DNA of 63,677 nt from an uncultured beta proteobacterium (GCA_903838565.1 CAILZB010000126.1:1-63677); one strand, 5' to 3'; counted from the first letter of the stretch, positions 43,455 through 53,586 are shown. The notes: generated from the letters alone by a model not told the origin. Numbers and translations are program-made.

Positions 43455-45248
43455 GTGGCTTATACCGTTAGCAAAAGAAAATTCGACGTCGTCATCGTGG
43501 GTGCCGGCGGCTCCGGCATGCGTGCCTCGCTGCAACTGGCCCGTGCCGGCTTGAATGTGGCTGTGTTGTCCAAGGTGTTCCCGACACGCTCGCACACCGT
43601 CGCGGCGCAAGGCGGCATCGGTGCCTCTTTGGGCAACATGAACGAGGACAACTGGCACTACCACTTCTACGACACCATCAAGGGTTCGGATTGGCTGGGC
43701 GACCAGGACGCGATCGAGTTCATGTGCCGCGAAGCCGGCAAGGCCGTGTACGACCTGGAACACATGGGCATGCCGTTTGACCGCAACCCCGACGGCACGA
43801 TTTACCAGCGTCCGTTTGGCGGCCACACCGCCAACTATGGCGAGAAGGCCGTGGAGCGCGCCTGCGCCGCAGCCGACCGTACGGGCCACGCCATGCTGCA
43901 CACGCTGTACCAGCAAAACGTCAAGGCCAAGACCAACTTCTTCGTCGAATGGATGGCACTGGACCTGATCCGCAACGCCGAAGGCGATGTCGTCGGTGTG
44001 ACCGCTCTCGAGATGGAAACCGGCGACGTGTACGTGCTCGAAGCCAAGACCGTGCTGCTCGCCACGGGCGGCGCCGGCCGCATCTTTGCCGCCTCCACCA
44101 ACGCCTTCATCAACACCGGCGACGGACTGGGTATGGCGGCTCGCGCCGGTATACCGCTGCAGGACATGGAGTTCTGGCAGTTCCACCCGACCGGTGTGCA
44201 TGGCGCCGGCGTGCTGCTGACCGAAGGCTGCCGCGGCGAGGGCGCGATTCTGCTCAACAGCAACGCCGAACGCTTCATGGAGCGCTATGCGCCCACGCTC
44301 AAGGACCTGGCACCGCGCGACTTCGTGTCGCGCTGCATGGACCAGGAGATCAAGGAAGGTCGCGGCTGCGGTCCGAACAAGGACCACATCCTGCTCAAGC
44401 TCGATCATCTGGGCGCTGAGACGATTCACAAGCGCCTGCCTTCCGTGTACGAGATCGGCACCAACTTCGCCAACGTCGACATCACGCGCGAGCCGATCCC
44501 CGTGGTTCCCACCATCCACTACCAAATGGGCGGCATCCCGACCAACATCAACGGCCAGGTGGTCGTACCCAAGGACGGCGTGAACCAGGTCGTCAAGGGC
44601 CTGTACGCCGTGGGCGAATGCTCCTGCGTGAGCGTGCACGGCGCGAACCGCCTGGGAACGAACTCGCTGCTCGACCTGCTGGTGTTTGGCCGCGCTGCGG
44701 GCAACCACATCGTCGAATTCAACAGCGCCAACACCCACAAGCCACTGCCCGAGAACGCCGCGGCGAAATCGCTGGCGCGGTTGGAGCGACTGGACAACGC
44801 CAGCACCGGCGAATACGCGCAGCGCGTGGGCGACGACATCCGCGCGACCATGCAGCTGCATGCCGGCGTGTTCCGCACCCAGGCCAGCATGGACGAAGGC
44901 GTGGGCAAGATCGCAGCGCTGCGCGAACGCGTGGCCAACATCGCGCTCAAGGACAAGTCCAAGGTGTTCAACACCGCGCGCATCGAGGCGCTGGAAATCG
45001 AGAACATGATCGAAGTGGCACAGGCCACGATCGTGTCTGCGGCCGCTCGGCACGAGTGCCGCGGCGCGCACACAGTGCATGAGTACGAACGCGATGCCAG
45101 CGACCCCACCTGCCCACTGGGCCGCAACGACGCCGAATGGATGAAGCACACGCTGTGGGACAGCGCAAGCAACAGCCTGAGCTACAAACCGGTGAATCTG
45201 CAGCCGCTGACGGTGGCTTCGATTCCGCCGAAGGTACGTACCTTCTGA
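43455..45248 (+). CDS. sdhA: Succinate dehydrogenase flavoprotein subunit
   Basis: Catalytic subunit with covalently bound FAD, 597 residues. It starts at a GTG (43455). FAD-binding motif VIVGAGGSGMRASLQLA, the flavin-linkage His in SHTVAAQGGIGA, substrate-site HPTGVHGAGVLLTEGCRGEG, GGIPTNINGQVV and RLGTNSLLDLLVFGRAAG are all present. It is followed, after an inserted palindrome, by sdhB. Confidence 0.98.
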   Translation: MAYTVSKRKFDVVIVGAGGSGMRASLQLARAGLNVAVLSKVFPTRSHTVAAQGGIGASLGNMNEDNWHYHFYDTIKGSDWLGDQDAIEFMCREAGKAVYDLEHMGMPFDRNPDGTIYQRPFGGHTANYGEKAVERACAAADRTGHAMLHTLYQQNVKAKTNFFVEWMALDLIRNAEGDVVGVTALEMETGDVYVLEAKTVLLATGGAGRIFAASTNAFINTGDGLGMAARAGIPLQDMEFWQFHPTGVHGAGVLLTEGCRGEGAILLNSNAERFMERYAPTLKDLAPRDFVSRCMDQEIKEGRGCGPNKDHILLKLDHLGAETIHKRLPSVYEIGTNFANVDITREPIPVVPTIHYQMGGIPTNINGQVVVPKDGVNQVVKGLYAVGECSCVSVHGANRLGTNSLLDLLVFGRAAGNHIVEFNSANTHKPLPENAAAKSLARLERLDNASTGEYAQRVGDDIRATMQLHAGVFRTQASMDEGVGKIAALRERVANIALKDKSKVFNTARIEALEIENMIEVAQATIVSAAARHECRGAHTVHEYERDASDPTCPLGRNDAEWMKHTLWDSASNSLSYKPVNLQPLTVASIPPKVRTF

Positions 45249-45252
45249 TACC

Positions 45253-45282
45253 TTGGGGTCAGATCTTCAACTCTGACCCCAA
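45253..45282. repeat. Palindromic element TTGGGGTCAGA (family C) inside the sdh operon
   Basis: Perfect 11 bp inverted repeat TTGGGGTCAGA / TCTGACCCCAA around the 8-base loop TCTTCAAC. It begins 5 bp after the sdhA stop. GGGGTCAGA-type palindromes are widespread, possibly REP-like elements in many Proteobacteria (recalled, not verified here). Confidence 0.85.
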
Positions 45283-45342
45283 CTGACTAGATCTTGCGGG
45301 ACAGGCCTTCATTGCCGTCCTCAACCGATTAAGGAAATTGAC

Positions 45343-46047
45343 ATGGCAAAACGCACATTCAGCATCTACCGCTACAACCCGGATCAGGACGCCAAGCCCT
45401 ACATGCAGACCATCGAGGTCGAACTCGATGGCCATGAACGCATGCTGCTTGACGCACTGATGAAACTCAAGGAAGTCGATCCCAGCATCAGCTTTCGCCG
45501 TTCCTGCCGCGAAGGCGTGTGCGGCTCGGACGGCATGAACATCAACGGCAAGAACGGCCTGGCGTGCCTGACCAATATGCGCACGCTCACCGGAACCATC
45601 GTGCTCAAGCCCCTGCCCGGCCTGCCCGTGGTGCGCGATCTGATCGTGGACATGACGATGTTCTTCCAGCAGTACAACTCGATCAAGCCCTACCTCATCA
45701 ACGACACCGTTCCGCCGGAAAAGGAGCGCCTGCAAAGCCCCGAAGAGCGGGAAGAGCTCAACGGTCTGTACGAGTGCATCCTGTGCGCCAGCTGCTCCAC
45801 CAGCTGCCCCAGCTTCTGGTGGAACCCGGACAAGTTCGTGGGACCGGCCGGTCTGCTGCAAGCCTATCGTTTCCTCGCCGACAGCCGCGATCAGGCCGCC
45901 GCCGAGCGTCTGGACAACCTGGAAGACCCTTACCGTTTGTTCCGCTGCCACACCATCATGAACTGCGTCGACGTCTGCCCCAAGGGCCTGAACCCGACCC
46001 AAGCCATCGGCAAGATCAAGGAAATGATGGTCGCGCGTGCAGTTTGA
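45343..46047 (+). CDS. sdhB: Succinate dehydrogenase iron-sulfur subunit
   Basis: Carries electrons from FAD to quinone through three Fe-S clusters. The 234-residue protein has the [2Fe-2S] motif SCREGVCGSDGMNINGKNGLAC, the [4Fe-4S] motif CILCASCSTSCPSFW, and the [3Fe-4S] region CHTIMNCVDVCPKGLNP. It lies 94 bp after sdhA because of the inserted palindrome, which is a larger gap than between the other sdh genes. Confidence 0.98.
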   Translation: MAKRTFSIYRYNPDQDAKPYMQTIEVELDGHERMLLDALMKLKEVDPSISFRRSCREGVCGSDGMNINGKNGLACLTNMRTLTGTIVLKPLPGLPVVRDLIVDMTMFFQQYNSIKPYLINDTVPPEKERLQSPEEREELNGLYECILCASCSTSCPSFWWNPDKFVGPAGLLQAYRFLADSRDQAAAERLDNLEDPYRLFRCHTIMNCVDVCPKGLNPTQAIGKIKEMMVARAV

Positions 46048-46106
46048 TCCCAGACAAAGCCTTGATCTTGGACAAACCGGACAGCAACAATCAAGGGGAA
46101 ACTCGC

Positions 46107-46391
46107 GTGCACGACGAACTGCTGGATGAACGGGGTCTGAGCAAGCTCAAGTGGCGTTGCCGCCGGGGTCTGCTGGAAAACGATCTGTTCATCGAACGGT
46201 TCTTTAAACGCTATGAAGACAGCTTGAGCGTCAAGCAGTCGCAAGCTTTGAACGCTTTAATGGATCTGAGCGACAACGATTTATTGGATTTGCATCTGTC
46301 CCGCAAGACCCTGGTCCAAGTTGACCCGGAACTGGATCGGGACGATGTGCGCGAAGTTTTGCAAATGTTGAAATCTAAAGAAACCCCCTGA
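46107..46391 (+). CDS. sdhE: FAD assembly factor SdhE
   Basis: Small protein of 94 residues (DUF339/SdhE family) that promotes covalent flavinylation of SdhA. The SdhE signature appears as [20 protein letters not shown], a form of the RGMxExD motif with GLLENDL here. The GTG start at 46107 was chosen because AAGGGGAA precedes it at good spacing; no ATG fits. Lies 59 bp after sdhB and 10 bp before gltA. Confidence 0.94.
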   Translation: MHDELLDERGLSKLKWRCRRGLLENDLFIERFFKRYEDSLSVKQSQALNALMDLSDNDLLDLHLSRKTLVQVDPELDRDDVREVLQMLKSKETP

Positions 46392-46401
46392 AAGGTCAAC
46401 C

Positions 46402-47712
46402 ATGAAACTTGCCGATACCAAAGCCACCCTGTCGTTCAGCAACGGCAGCCCGAGCATCGATTTGCCCGTCTATCAGGGCAGCGTCGGCCCCGACGTGATC
46501 GACATTCGAAAACTCTACGGCCAGACCGGCATGTTCACCTACGACCCGGGATTCCTGTCCACCGCGTCGTGCCAGTCCGCCATCACCTATATCGACGGCG
46601 ACAAGGGCGAACTGCTGTACCGTGGTTACCCGATCGAGCAACTGGCCACGCAATGCGACTATATGGACACTTGCCATCTGTTGCTCAAGGGTGAGTTGCC
46701 CAACGTGCAGCAGAGCAAGGACTTCAAGAAGCTCATCACGAACCACACCATGGTGAACGAGCAGATGCAGTTCTTCCTGCGCGGTTTTCGCCGTGACGCG
46801 CATCCGATGGCGGTGTTGACCGGCCTGGTGGGCGCGCTCTCGGCCTTCTACCACGACAGCACCGACATCACCAATGCCGACCACCGCGACATCGCCGCCG
46901 TTCGCCTGATCGCCAAGATGCCCACGCTCGTGGCCATGGCCTACAAGTACGGCATCGGCCAGCCCTACGTCTATCCGCGCAACGACCTGAGCTACGCCGG
47001 CAACTTCCTGCGCATGATGTTTGCCGTGCCCTGCGAAGACTACAAGGTCAATCCGGTGCTGGAGCGCGCGCTCGACCGCATCTTCATCCTACATGCGGAT
47101 CACGAACAGAACGCGTCCACCTCGACCGTGCGCCTGTGCGGCTCGTCGGGAACGAATCCGTTTGCCGCCATCGCAGCCGGCGTGGCCTGCCTGTGGGGAC
47201 CGGCGCACGGCGGCGCCAACGAAGCCTGTTTGAACATGCTGGAAGACCTGCAGCGCCAGGGTGGCGTGGCCAAGGTGGGCCACTTCATGGAGCAGGTCAA
47301 GGACAAGAACTCCGGCGTCAAGCTCATGGGCTTTGGGCACCGCGTGTACAAGAACTACGACCCGCGCGCCAAGCTCATGCAGGAAACCTGCAACGAAGTT
47401 CTGGCCGAACTGGGACTGGAAAACGATCCGCTGTTCAAGCTCGCCAAGGCGGTTGAAAAGATCGCCCTGGAAGACGACTATTTCGTGCAGCGCAAGCTCT
47501 ACCCGAACGTGGACTTCTACTCCGGCATCGTGCAACGCGCCATCGGCATCCCGGTGAACCTGTTCACCGGCATCTTCTCGCTGGCACGCACCGTGGGCTG
47601 GATCGCCCAGCTCAACGAAATGATCAGCGACCCCGAGTACAAGATCGGCCGCCCGCGCCAGCTGTTCACAGGCTCCGTGGCGCGCAACGTGCTCCCGATC
47701 GGAAAGCGCTGA
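46402..47712 (+). CDS. gltA: Citrate synthase (type II, NADH-sensitive class)
   Basis: Condenses oxaloacetate and acetyl-CoA. The 436-residue protein has the N-terminal beta domain of hexameric Gram-negative enzymes. The catalytic residues are visible in [16 protein letters not shown] (His), [14 protein letters not shown] (His/Arg) and PNVDFYSG (Asp). Last gene of the rightward TCA unit, ended by a strong terminator at 47740. Confidence 0.98.
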   Translation: MKLADTKATLSFSNGSPSIDLPVYQGSVGPDVIDIRKLYGQTGMFTYDPGFLSTASCQSAITYIDGDKGELLYRGYPIEQLATQCDYMDTCHLLLKGELPNVQQSKDFKKLITNHTMVNEQMQFFLRGFRRDAHPMAVLTGLVGALSAFYHDSTDITNADHRDIAAVRLIAKMPTLVAMAYKYGIGQPYVYPRNDLSYAGNFLRMMFAVPCEDYKVNPVLERALDRIFILHADHEQNASTSTVRLCGSSGTNPFAAIAAGVACLWGPAHGGANEACLNMLEDLQRQGGVAKVGHFMEQVKDKNSGVKLMGFGHRVYKNYDPRAKLMQETCNEVLAELGLENDPLFKLAKAVEKIALEDDYFVQRKLYPNVDFYSGIVQRAIGIPVNLFTGIFSLARTVGWIAQLNEMISDPEYKIGRPRQLFTGSVARNVLPIGKR

Positions 47713-47739
47713 AGCGTTCTATCATTAGCGCCTGAACCT

Positions 47740-47772
47740 GGCCCACACGGCTTGCCGTTGTGGGCCTTTTAC
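47740..47772 (+). terminator. Terminator of gltA
   Basis: GGCCCACACGG pairs with CCGTTGTGGGCC (one bulge) around a CTTG loop and is followed by TTTT. Confidence 0.9.
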
Positions 47773-47783
47773 ATTGGACACCG

Positions 47784-49331
47784 ATGAATCGTACCGACCG
47801 CCTTCCCTTCGCCACCGCGCTGTGCACCCTCGCGCTGTGCGCCAGTGGCCTGGCACAAGACCTGGGCGCCGCGCCAGACGCCCTGAAACCCACGCCCGCT
47901 AGCTGGCGCCTCACGTCCGAAACGCTCAAGCTGCCCGGTGCCGAGACCATGGGCCTCGTGGGTGGCGATCTTCTGTTTGACCTGAACGAACACCTGCGCC
48001 TGGGTGTGGGATCGTATGGCGCCGTGCGCGGCGACCGCGGCGGCTTCATCACACTGGGCCTGGCCGGTGAGGCGCGCCAGCGTCTGGGCAACGCCTGGAC
48101 CGCTCACACCGGGCTGTACGTGGGCGCGGGCGGCGGCCGCAGCAGCAACACCTTGGCCGGTGGCGGCCTGATGCTGCGCGCCGACCTGGGGCTGAGCTAC
48201 GAGACCGCGGGTTGGGGAAGCTTCGGAGCGGGCGCCAGCCACGTGCGTTTTCCCAACGGCACGCTGCGCAGCACACAACCCTATCTTCAGTACGATTACC
48301 CCTTCCAGACGCTGATCGGCAGCGGCTGGTCGCTCACGCCTTCCACGGGCGGTGGGCCGGCACCCGCGTTGGCTGCGCGCGCTCAGGAGTTCTCGCTGGT
48401 GCTGCGCGAATACCGCATCGCCTCGAGCGTGTTGCGCAACGACGGCCAAGCGCAGACAGCGAGCATGCAACTGATGGGCGTGCAGTGGCTCTCCGGCGCG
48501 CAGGGACCCTGGTTCCTGCAACTGGAAGCCGAGGGCGCCATGGGCGGCCAGAGCAATGGCTACATGCAGATATTGGCAGGCGGCGGCTACCGGATGGCGC
48601 TGACGAGCAGCACAGCTCTCAAGCTCCACGCTGCAGCCGGACCCGCAGGCGGGGGCGGCGTGGACGCCGGAGGCGGCTTGCTGCTGGATGCAGGCCTGGC
48701 GCTGCAGCAGAAGATTTCATCGCATAACGCGCTGGAATTTTCGCTCGGTGAGGTTCGCACACCCTCGGGCAGCTTCAAGGCGCGCAGCCTGGCGCTGCAA
48801 GTCACGCACCTGTTCGGCGTCCCCGACGCTCAATCGGCCGATGCCGTGGCCTGGCGCGCACTCGACGGATTTGACACCGAGCACCTGCGCGCCCGCGCGG
48901 TGAGCCAGACCTATTTCAAAGCCGACCCGCAGTGGCGCTCCGGCAACCCGCAACTGTCGGTCAGCAACCTGGGCGTGCAGCTGGACTACTTTGCCTCGCC
49001 CCACTGGTTTCTCAGCGGCCAGGGCCTGGCGGCGTATGCGGGCCAAGCCGGCGCGTACATGACCGGCATGGTGGGCGCAGGCACGCAGTGGCCGCTGGCG
49101 CAGCGCTGGCATGTGGAGGGGGAAATGCTGGTCGGCGCAGCCGGTGGTGGCGGCGTGGCGGTCGGTGGCGGACTGGTGGGACAGGCCAATGCCAGCATCG
49201 GCTTGCAGTTGTCCAACTCCCTGGGATTGCTGGCCAGCGTCGGCAGGATCACGGCCCCGCGCGGCAACTTCAAGGCCGATGTCGCAGGACTGGCACTGAC
49301 CTATCAGTTCACCGGATTCAGCGCCAGGTAG
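47784..49331 (+). CDS. Hypothetical secreted/outer-membrane protein with three related beta-rich modules
   Basis: A 515-residue protein with a signal peptide (MNRTDRLPFATALCTLALCA, cleavage after SGLAQ). I do not know the family. The mature protein contains three alignable modules of about 60-70 residues: a Gly-rich turn (GAGGGRSSNTLAGGG; GPAGGGGVDAGGG; GAAGGGGVAVGGG), an amphipathic strand, then a loop HVRFPNG / EVRTPSG / RITAPRG, and a closing strand ending in an aromatic residue (YPF, LFG, YQF). Alternating hydrophobic residues suggest a beta-barrel in the outer membrane. The C-terminus ends FSAR, not the usual terminal Phe. It is transcribed alone. Confidence 0.72.
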   Translation: MNRTDRLPFATALCTLALCASGLAQDLGAAPDALKPTPASWRLTSETLKLPGAETMGLVGGDLLFDLNEHLRLGVGSYGAVRGDRGGFITLGLAGEARQRLGNAWTAHTGLYVGAGGGRSSNTLAGGGLMLRADLGLSYETAGWGSFGAGASHVRFPNGTLRSTQPYLQYDYPFQTLIGSGWSLTPSTGGGPAPALAARAQEFSLVLREYRIASSVLRNDGQAQTASMQLMGVQWLSGAQGPWFLQLEAEGAMGGQSNGYMQILAGGGYRMALTSSTALKLHAAAGPAGGGGVDAGGGLLLDAGLALQQKISSHNALEFSLGEVRTPSGSFKARSLALQVTHLFGVPDAQSADAVAWRALDGFDTEHLRARAVSQTYFKADPQWRSGNPQLSVSNLGVQLDYFASPHWFLSGQGLAAYAGQAGAYMTGMVGAGTQWPLAQRWHVEGEMLVGAAGGGGVAVGGGLVGQANASIGLQLSNSLGLLASVGRITAPRGNFKADVAGLALTYQFTGFSAR

Positions 49332-49350
49332 CGGACAGGCCACTGCTCAC

Positions 49351-49383
49351 AAAAAAGCCCCGCGGCACAGAGTATCGCGGGGC
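49351..49383 (-). terminator. Terminator of tRNA-Ser
   Basis: GCCCCGCG pairs with CGCGGGGC (11-base loop). On the minus strand the stem is followed by a run of six T. It lies 48 bp past the tRNA 3' end. Confidence 0.85.
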
Positions 49384-49431
49384 ATTCAGGGCGTTTTTGT
49401 GGACCACTGAGGTACTTTAAAATCGCAGTTC

Positions 49432-49524
49432 TGGCGGAAACGGAGGGATTCGAACCCTCGATAGGGCTCTACACCCTATACTCCCTTAGCAGGGGAGCAC
49501 CTTCGGCCACTCGGTCACGTTTCC
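49432..49524 (-). tRNA. tRNA-Ser (anticodon GCT)
   Basis: 93 bases including an encoded CCA. The minus strand begins GGAAACGTGACCGAGTGG and ends CCGTTTCCGCCA. The anticodon loop CTGCTAAG gives GCT, which reads AGC/AGU. A long variable arm (GTATAGGGTGTAGAGCCCTAT region) and the T-loop GGTTCGAATCC confirm the serine type. A hairpin GCCCGAAG/CTTCGGGC (49539-49562) lies between it and lysC and may end lysC transcription. Confidence 0.97.
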
Positions 49525-49586
49525 AGATCTCGTATTATGCCCGAAGCTGGTTCACTTCGGGCTCCACAGCGCAGTGGATTTTCGAC

Positions 49587-50855
49587 TCAGGCCGCAGGTT
49601 GATCCAACTCGAAGGCGCGGTGCAGCGCCCGCACTGCCAGCTCCATGTATTTCTCGTCGATCACCACCGAGGTCTTGATTTCGCTGGTGGAAATCATCTG
49701 GATGTTGATGCGCTCTTCACTCAGAACACGGAACATCTTGCTGGCGACTCCGACGTGGCTGCGCATGCCGATGCCGACGATGCTGACCTTGCAGATGCGG
49801 GGGTCGCCCACCACTTCCTGCGCGCCCAGCTTGGGCAGGACCTTCTCCTTGAGCAACTCCATCGCCCGGGCGTAGTCACCTCGGTTCACGGTGAAGCTGA
49901 AGTCGGTCAGTCCGTCCTTGCTCAGATTCTGGATGATGACGTCGACGTCGATATTGGCGTCGGCCACCGCGCCCAGAATCTGGTACGCGATGCCGGGGGT
50001 ATCGGGCACGCCCAGCACGGAAATTTTGGCTTCGTCGCGTGTGAACGCGATCCCGGACACGATGGCTTGTTCCATTTGCTCGTCTTCTTCAAAAGTTATC
50101 AGGGTGCCAGACTTGGCTTCTTCATCGAGGTCGATATCCCAGGGCGTGAAGCTGGACAGCACGCGCAGCTTGACCTTGTATTTGCCGGCAAATTCGACCG
50201 AGCGGATCTGCAGCACCTTGGAGCCCATGGAGGCCATTTCCAGCATCTCTTCAAAGCTCACAGTGTGGAGTCGCCGTGCTTCGGGAACGACGCGCGGGTC
50301 GGTGGTGTAGACGCCGTCTACGTCGGTGTAGATCAGACACTCATCCGCCTTCATCGCTGCAGCCACGGCCACGGCCGAGGTGTCGGAGCCGCCACGGCCC
50401 AGCGTCGTGATGTTGCCGTGGTCGTCAACGCCCTGAAAGCCGGTGACGATCACCACCTTGCCCGCCGCCAAGTCAGCGCGCACGCGCGTGTCGTCGATGG
50501 ATTCGATGCGGGCCTTGGTATAGGCCATGTTGGTGCGTATCGGCACCTGCCAGCCGGCGTAGCTCACCGACTCCAGTCCTTCAGCCTGCAGCGCAATGGC
50601 CAGCAAGGCGCTGGACGCCTGCTCGCCGGTGGCGGCGAGCATGTCGAGTTCGCGGTTGTAGCCTTCGCCGGGTTTGGCTGGCGCCAGCTCCTTGGCCAGA
50701 CCCAGCAGTCGGTTGGTTTCGCCGCTCATGGCGGAGGGCACGACCACCATCTGGTGGCCGGCGCGGGCCCATTTGGCGACGCGCTTGGCGACATTGCGGA
50801 TGCGCTCGGTGGAACCCATCGAGGTGCCGCCGTATTTATGAACAATCAATGACAT
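49587..50855 (-). CDS. lysC: Aspartate kinase
   Basis: First step of the aspartate pathway (Lys, Thr, Met, diaminopimelate). The 422-residue protein is of the single-function class. The kinase domain begins [19 protein letters not shown], with [20 protein letters not shown] and [13 protein letters not shown]. Two ACT domains follow (about 265-330 and 340-415; [32 protein letters not shown]), which give feedback inhibition. Last protein gene before tRNA-Ser; 27 bp after tilS. No lysine riboswitch is visible upstream. Confidence 0.97.
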   Translation of the reverse strand: MSLIVHKYGGTSMGSTERIRNVAKRVAKWARAGHQMVVVPSAMSGETNRLLGLAKELAPAKPGEGYNRELDMLAATGEQASSALLAIALQAEGLESVSYAGWQVPIRTNMAYTKARIESIDDTRVRADLAAGKVVIVTGFQGVDDHGNITTLGRGGSDTSAVAVAAAMKADECLIYTDVDGVYTTDPRVVPEARRLHTVSFEEMLEMASMGSKVLQIRSVEFAGKYKVKLRVLSSFTPWDIDLDEEAKSGTLITFEEDEQMEQAIVSGIAFTRDEAKISVLGVPDTPGIAYQILGAVADANIDVDVIIQNLSKDGLTDFSFTVNRGDYARAMELLKEKVLPKLGAQEVVGDPRICKVSIVGIGMRSHVGVASKMFRVLSEERINIQMISTSEIKTSVVIDEKYMELAVRALHRAFELDQPAA

Positions 50856-50882
50856 CGGGAAGAATTTCTGAGGAATGAAGCA

Positions 50883-51848
50883 CTAAACAGACGGTGAATT
50901 GTACCAATCCAGCACGTCGATGTTGCGCCGCACAAAGCCCGCGCCGACCTTGATCTGGATGCGGTGTCCGCGCGTGCTGCAGGCGGCCAACTGGTGCAGC
51001 AGTTCTTCCAGTTGCGCGGCACTGGGACTGGTGCGCCAAATCGTCTTCAACCAGTAACGCAGCACGTTGGCCTGCCTTGCACGCGACAGGCCCTGGAGTC
51101 GGCGGATATGCGGCGGCACGCCGGTCGCGATCAGGTCCTGCTCGGCCAGTTCTTCCAGCAATCCTTGCGCCTGCGCCGCGTGCGCCGCACTGCGTGCAAA
51201 CGTCTGGCGAAACTGGGGGAAGGCCTGATCCAGCACCGGCAGCAGTTGCGAGCGGATCCGGTTGCGCGTGAAATGCTGCAACGCATTGCTCGGATCGGTG
51301 AGCCAGTCCACGCCCTGCGCGTGAAGCCAGGCGCGAATCTGCACACCCGGCACCTGAAGCAGAGGGCGGTGGTAACGGATGCCGTCGCGCTCCCACGCCG
51401 CGGGCATGGCGCTCAAACCGGGCAGCCCTGCGCCACGGCTGAGCGCGAGCAACAGGGTCTCGACCTGGTCGTCGGCGTGATGCGCCAGCGCCATGCTTGG
51501 AATCGTGCCCCCGGCGCCATGCTGCTGCAGCTCGGCCTTGAACGCGACGTAGCGCGCGCGGCGCGCTGCGTCTTCCGGGCTCTGGCCGGGCGCGTGGCGC
51601 GCATCGACGCGGTGCACCACCAGCGGCACGTTCAACTGCGCACAGAAGGCCTCGCAATGCCGGGCAAAGGCGTCAGCGCAGTCCTGCAGGCCATGGTGGA
51701 TATGGATCGCCCTCACCTGCTGCGGCCACTTGCGCGCACAGGCAAGCAGCAGCGCCGTGGAGTCGGCTCCGCCGCTGTAGCCCACGGCCAGCGGCAGCGC
51801 TGGGACGAAGGCATTCATGGCGGCGTCCACGGTGGTGGTCATGGGCAT
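50883..51848 (-). CDS. tilS: tRNA(Ile)-lysidine synthetase
   Basis: Converts C34 of tRNA-Ile2 (CAU) to lysidine using ATP and lysine. The PP-loop motif is VGYSGGADSTALLLA, then HIHHGLQDCADAF, ALAHHADDQVETLLLALSRGAGL (catalytic region) and DPSNALQHFTRNRIRS. At 321 residues it lacks most of the C-terminal tRNA-binding domain of the 432-residue E. coli enzyme; short forms are known in betaproteobacteria and Gram-negatives. The start at 51848 (MPMTTTVDAAM) could be one codon pair later. Between lysC and a secreted protein gene. Confidence 0.95.
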   Translation of the reverse strand: MPMTTTVDAAMNAFVPALPLAVGYSGGADSTALLLACARKWPQQVRAIHIHHGLQDCADAFARHCEAFCAQLNVPLVVHRVDARHAPGQSPEDAARRARYVAFKAELQQHGAGGTIPSMALAHHADDQVETLLLALSRGAGLPGLSAMPAAWERDGIRYHRPLLQVPGVQIRAWLHAQGVDWLTDPSNALQHFTRNRIRSQLLPVLDQAFPQFRQTFARSAAHAAQAQGLLEELAEQDLIATGVPPHIRRLQGLSRARQANVLRYWLKTIWRTSPSAAQLEELLHQLAACSTRGHRIQIKVGAGFVRRNIDVLDWYNSPSV

Positions 51849-51921
51849 CGGGCTGCGTCCTCACTCGCACAGCGGGGGCCGCGAACTTCAGCGCTCGACG
51901 GCAAGTCCCAGGCGAAGGCGA

Positions 51922-52530
51922 TCAGGAAGCTGACTTGTCTTTCTTCTTGCCCGCTGCCGGCTTCTTGACCGCTGCGGCAGGCGCCGGGTTCGTGATCATT
52001 TCCGGGACCACGACGTTCAGCGCGATGGATTTCATGACCGCGCGCAGCTGCGGCTCGGCCTTGGGAAATTCAGGCAAGGTCGAATTCAGATTCAGCACCA
52101 GCATCTGGTTCTTGATGGGCGTGATGAGCATGATGTTGTAGTACTCGACGCCCGCTGACTTGGACACGAACTCCAGTTGCAGCCACTGCTGCTTCTCGTG
52201 CTCCAGCAGCTTGCGCTCCTTCCAGACCAGGCCGGGCAGGCGCTGCTCGAACACCTGCTCGAAGGTTTTGAGCGACTGCGCCAGATTCATTCCCGCGATG
52301 TCCTGCGCCTTGAGGTCGTAGCTGATGGTCACGGTGTGCGCGGCATTGCCGATCACAAAACCCGGGCCGCGCGTGGGTGCATAGAACTGGTCGATGTCGG
52401 CGCGGGACATCAAGGAAAAACCGTTGGGCAGATCGATCTTGAGTCCGGCTTGGGCGAACGTGAAATCGTTGGCCATAGCCGCGCTCGCGAGGCAGCAGGA
52501 CAGAATGAGGGCGGGAAGGAATTTCTTCAT
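51922..52530 (-). CDS. Hypothetical periplasmic protein
   Basis: A 202-residue protein with a signal peptide (MKKFLPALILSCCLASAAMA) and a mature part of about 180 residues. It starts NDFTFAQAGLKIDLPNGFSL and ends in a Lys/Ala-rich tail (AVKKPAAGKKKDKSAS). I do not recognise a family. The pattern of a short beta strand-rich fold with WLQLEFVSKSAGVEYYNIML is similar in style to periplasmic lipid- or stress-related proteins, but this is weak. It lies between accA and tilS, 64 bp and 73 bp away. Confidence 0.72.
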   Translation of the reverse strand: MKKFLPALILSCCLASAAMANDFTFAQAGLKIDLPNGFSLMSRADIDQFYAPTRGPGFVIGNAAHTVTISYDLKAQDIAGMNLAQSLKTFEQVFEQRLPGLVWKERKLLEHEKQQWLQLEFVSKSAGVEYYNIMLITPIKNQMLVLNLNSTLPEFPKAEPQLRAVMKSIALNVVVPEMITNPAPAAAVKKPAAGKKKDKSAS

Positions 52531-52594
52531 GATGAGGCCGTGGGTGAGCGGCGCAACTCCAGGGCGCCACGATGAGAAAGGAGGACTGGAGAAT

Positions 52595-53572
52595 TTACTT
52601 GCTGTCAGCCTTGATATCCGTAAATCGTCCGTAACTTTGCAAGCGCTCGTAACGACGGTCCAGCAGTTCCTTGACCTTCAGGTCACTGACCTGCCGGTAG
52701 GCGTCGACCAGCGCGCGCTTGAGAAACGCCGCCATCTGCTTGTGGTCGCAGTGCGCGCCGCCCACGGGTTCGTTCACGATCTTGTCTACCACGCCCAGCG
52801 CCTTGAGCCGGTGCGCCGTGATGCCCAGGGCATCGGCGGCATCCTGCGCCTTGTCCGAGGTCTTCCACAGGATTGAGGCGCAACCCTCGGGGCTGATGAC
52901 GGAATAGATCGAATACTGCAGCATCACCAGTTGATCGCCGACCGAAATCGCCAGCGCGCCGCCCGAGCCGCCCTCGCCGATGATGGTGACGATGATGGGC
53001 ACTTCCAGTTGCGCCATCTCGTAGATGTTGCGCCCGATGGCTTCGGACTGGCTGCGCTCTTCGGCGTCGATGCCCGGATAGGCGCCGGGCGTATCGACAA
53101 AGGTGAACACCGGCAGCTTGAATTTTTCGGCCAGCTTCATCAGGCGCAGCGCCTTGCGGTAACCCTCGGGCTTGCTCATGCCGAAGTTGCGCAGCGCGCG
53201 CTCCTTGGTGTCGCGCCCTTTCTGATGGCCCAGCACCATGCAGGGCGTGCCGTTGAAACGCGCCAGACCACCGACGATGCTCAGGTCATCGGAGAAATGC
53301 CGGTCGCCGTGCAACTCGACGAAATCCGTGAACAGCTCGCGCACATAGTCGAGCGTGTAGGGCCGCTCGGCGTGGCGCGCGATCTTGGTGATCTGCCAGG
53401 CGCTCAGGTCGCTGTAGATGTCTTTTGTGAGCTGTTGGCTCTTCTTGCTGAGTTGATCGATCTCCGCGGAGATGTCCACCGCAGATTCGCTCTGCACGTA
53501 GCGCAGTTCTTCAATCTTTGTTTCCAGATCCGCAATCGGTTGCTCAAAGTCGAGGAAAGTTCTTTTTGCCAA
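52595..53572 (-). CDS. accA: Acetyl-CoA carboxylase carboxyltransferase subunit alpha
   Basis: Part of the first committed step of fatty acid synthesis (carboxyl transfer from biotin-carboxyl to acetyl-CoA). The 325-residue protein begins with TTG at 53572 ([20 protein letters not shown]), preceded by AAGGAG at 7 bases. Typical: [67 protein letters not shown] and [12 protein letters not shown] rare start codon in accA could limit its synthesis relative to the other subunits. Confidence 0.97.
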   Translation of the reverse strand: MAKRTFLDFEQPIADLETKIEELRYVQSESAVDISAEIDQLSKKSQQLTKDIYSDLSAWQITKIARHAERPYTLDYVRELFTDFVELHGDRHFSDDLSIVGGLARFNGTPCMVLGHQKGRDTKERALRNFGMSKPEGYRKALRLMKLAEKFKLPVFTFVDTPGAYPGIDAEERSQSEAIGRNIYEMAQLEVPIIVTIIGEGGSGGALAISVGDQLVMLQYSIYSVISPEGCASILWKTSDKAQDAADALGITAHRLKALGVVDKIVNEPVGGAHCDHKQMAAFLKRALVDAYRQVSDLKVKELLDRRYERLQSYGRFTDIKADSK

Positions 53573-53586
53573 GCTCGTGCTCCTTG

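Noticed and set aside
43068..45149. 693-residue open frame on the minus strand opposite sdhA
   Set aside because: Antisense shadow of sdhA; sequence is compositionally typical of a shadow frame.
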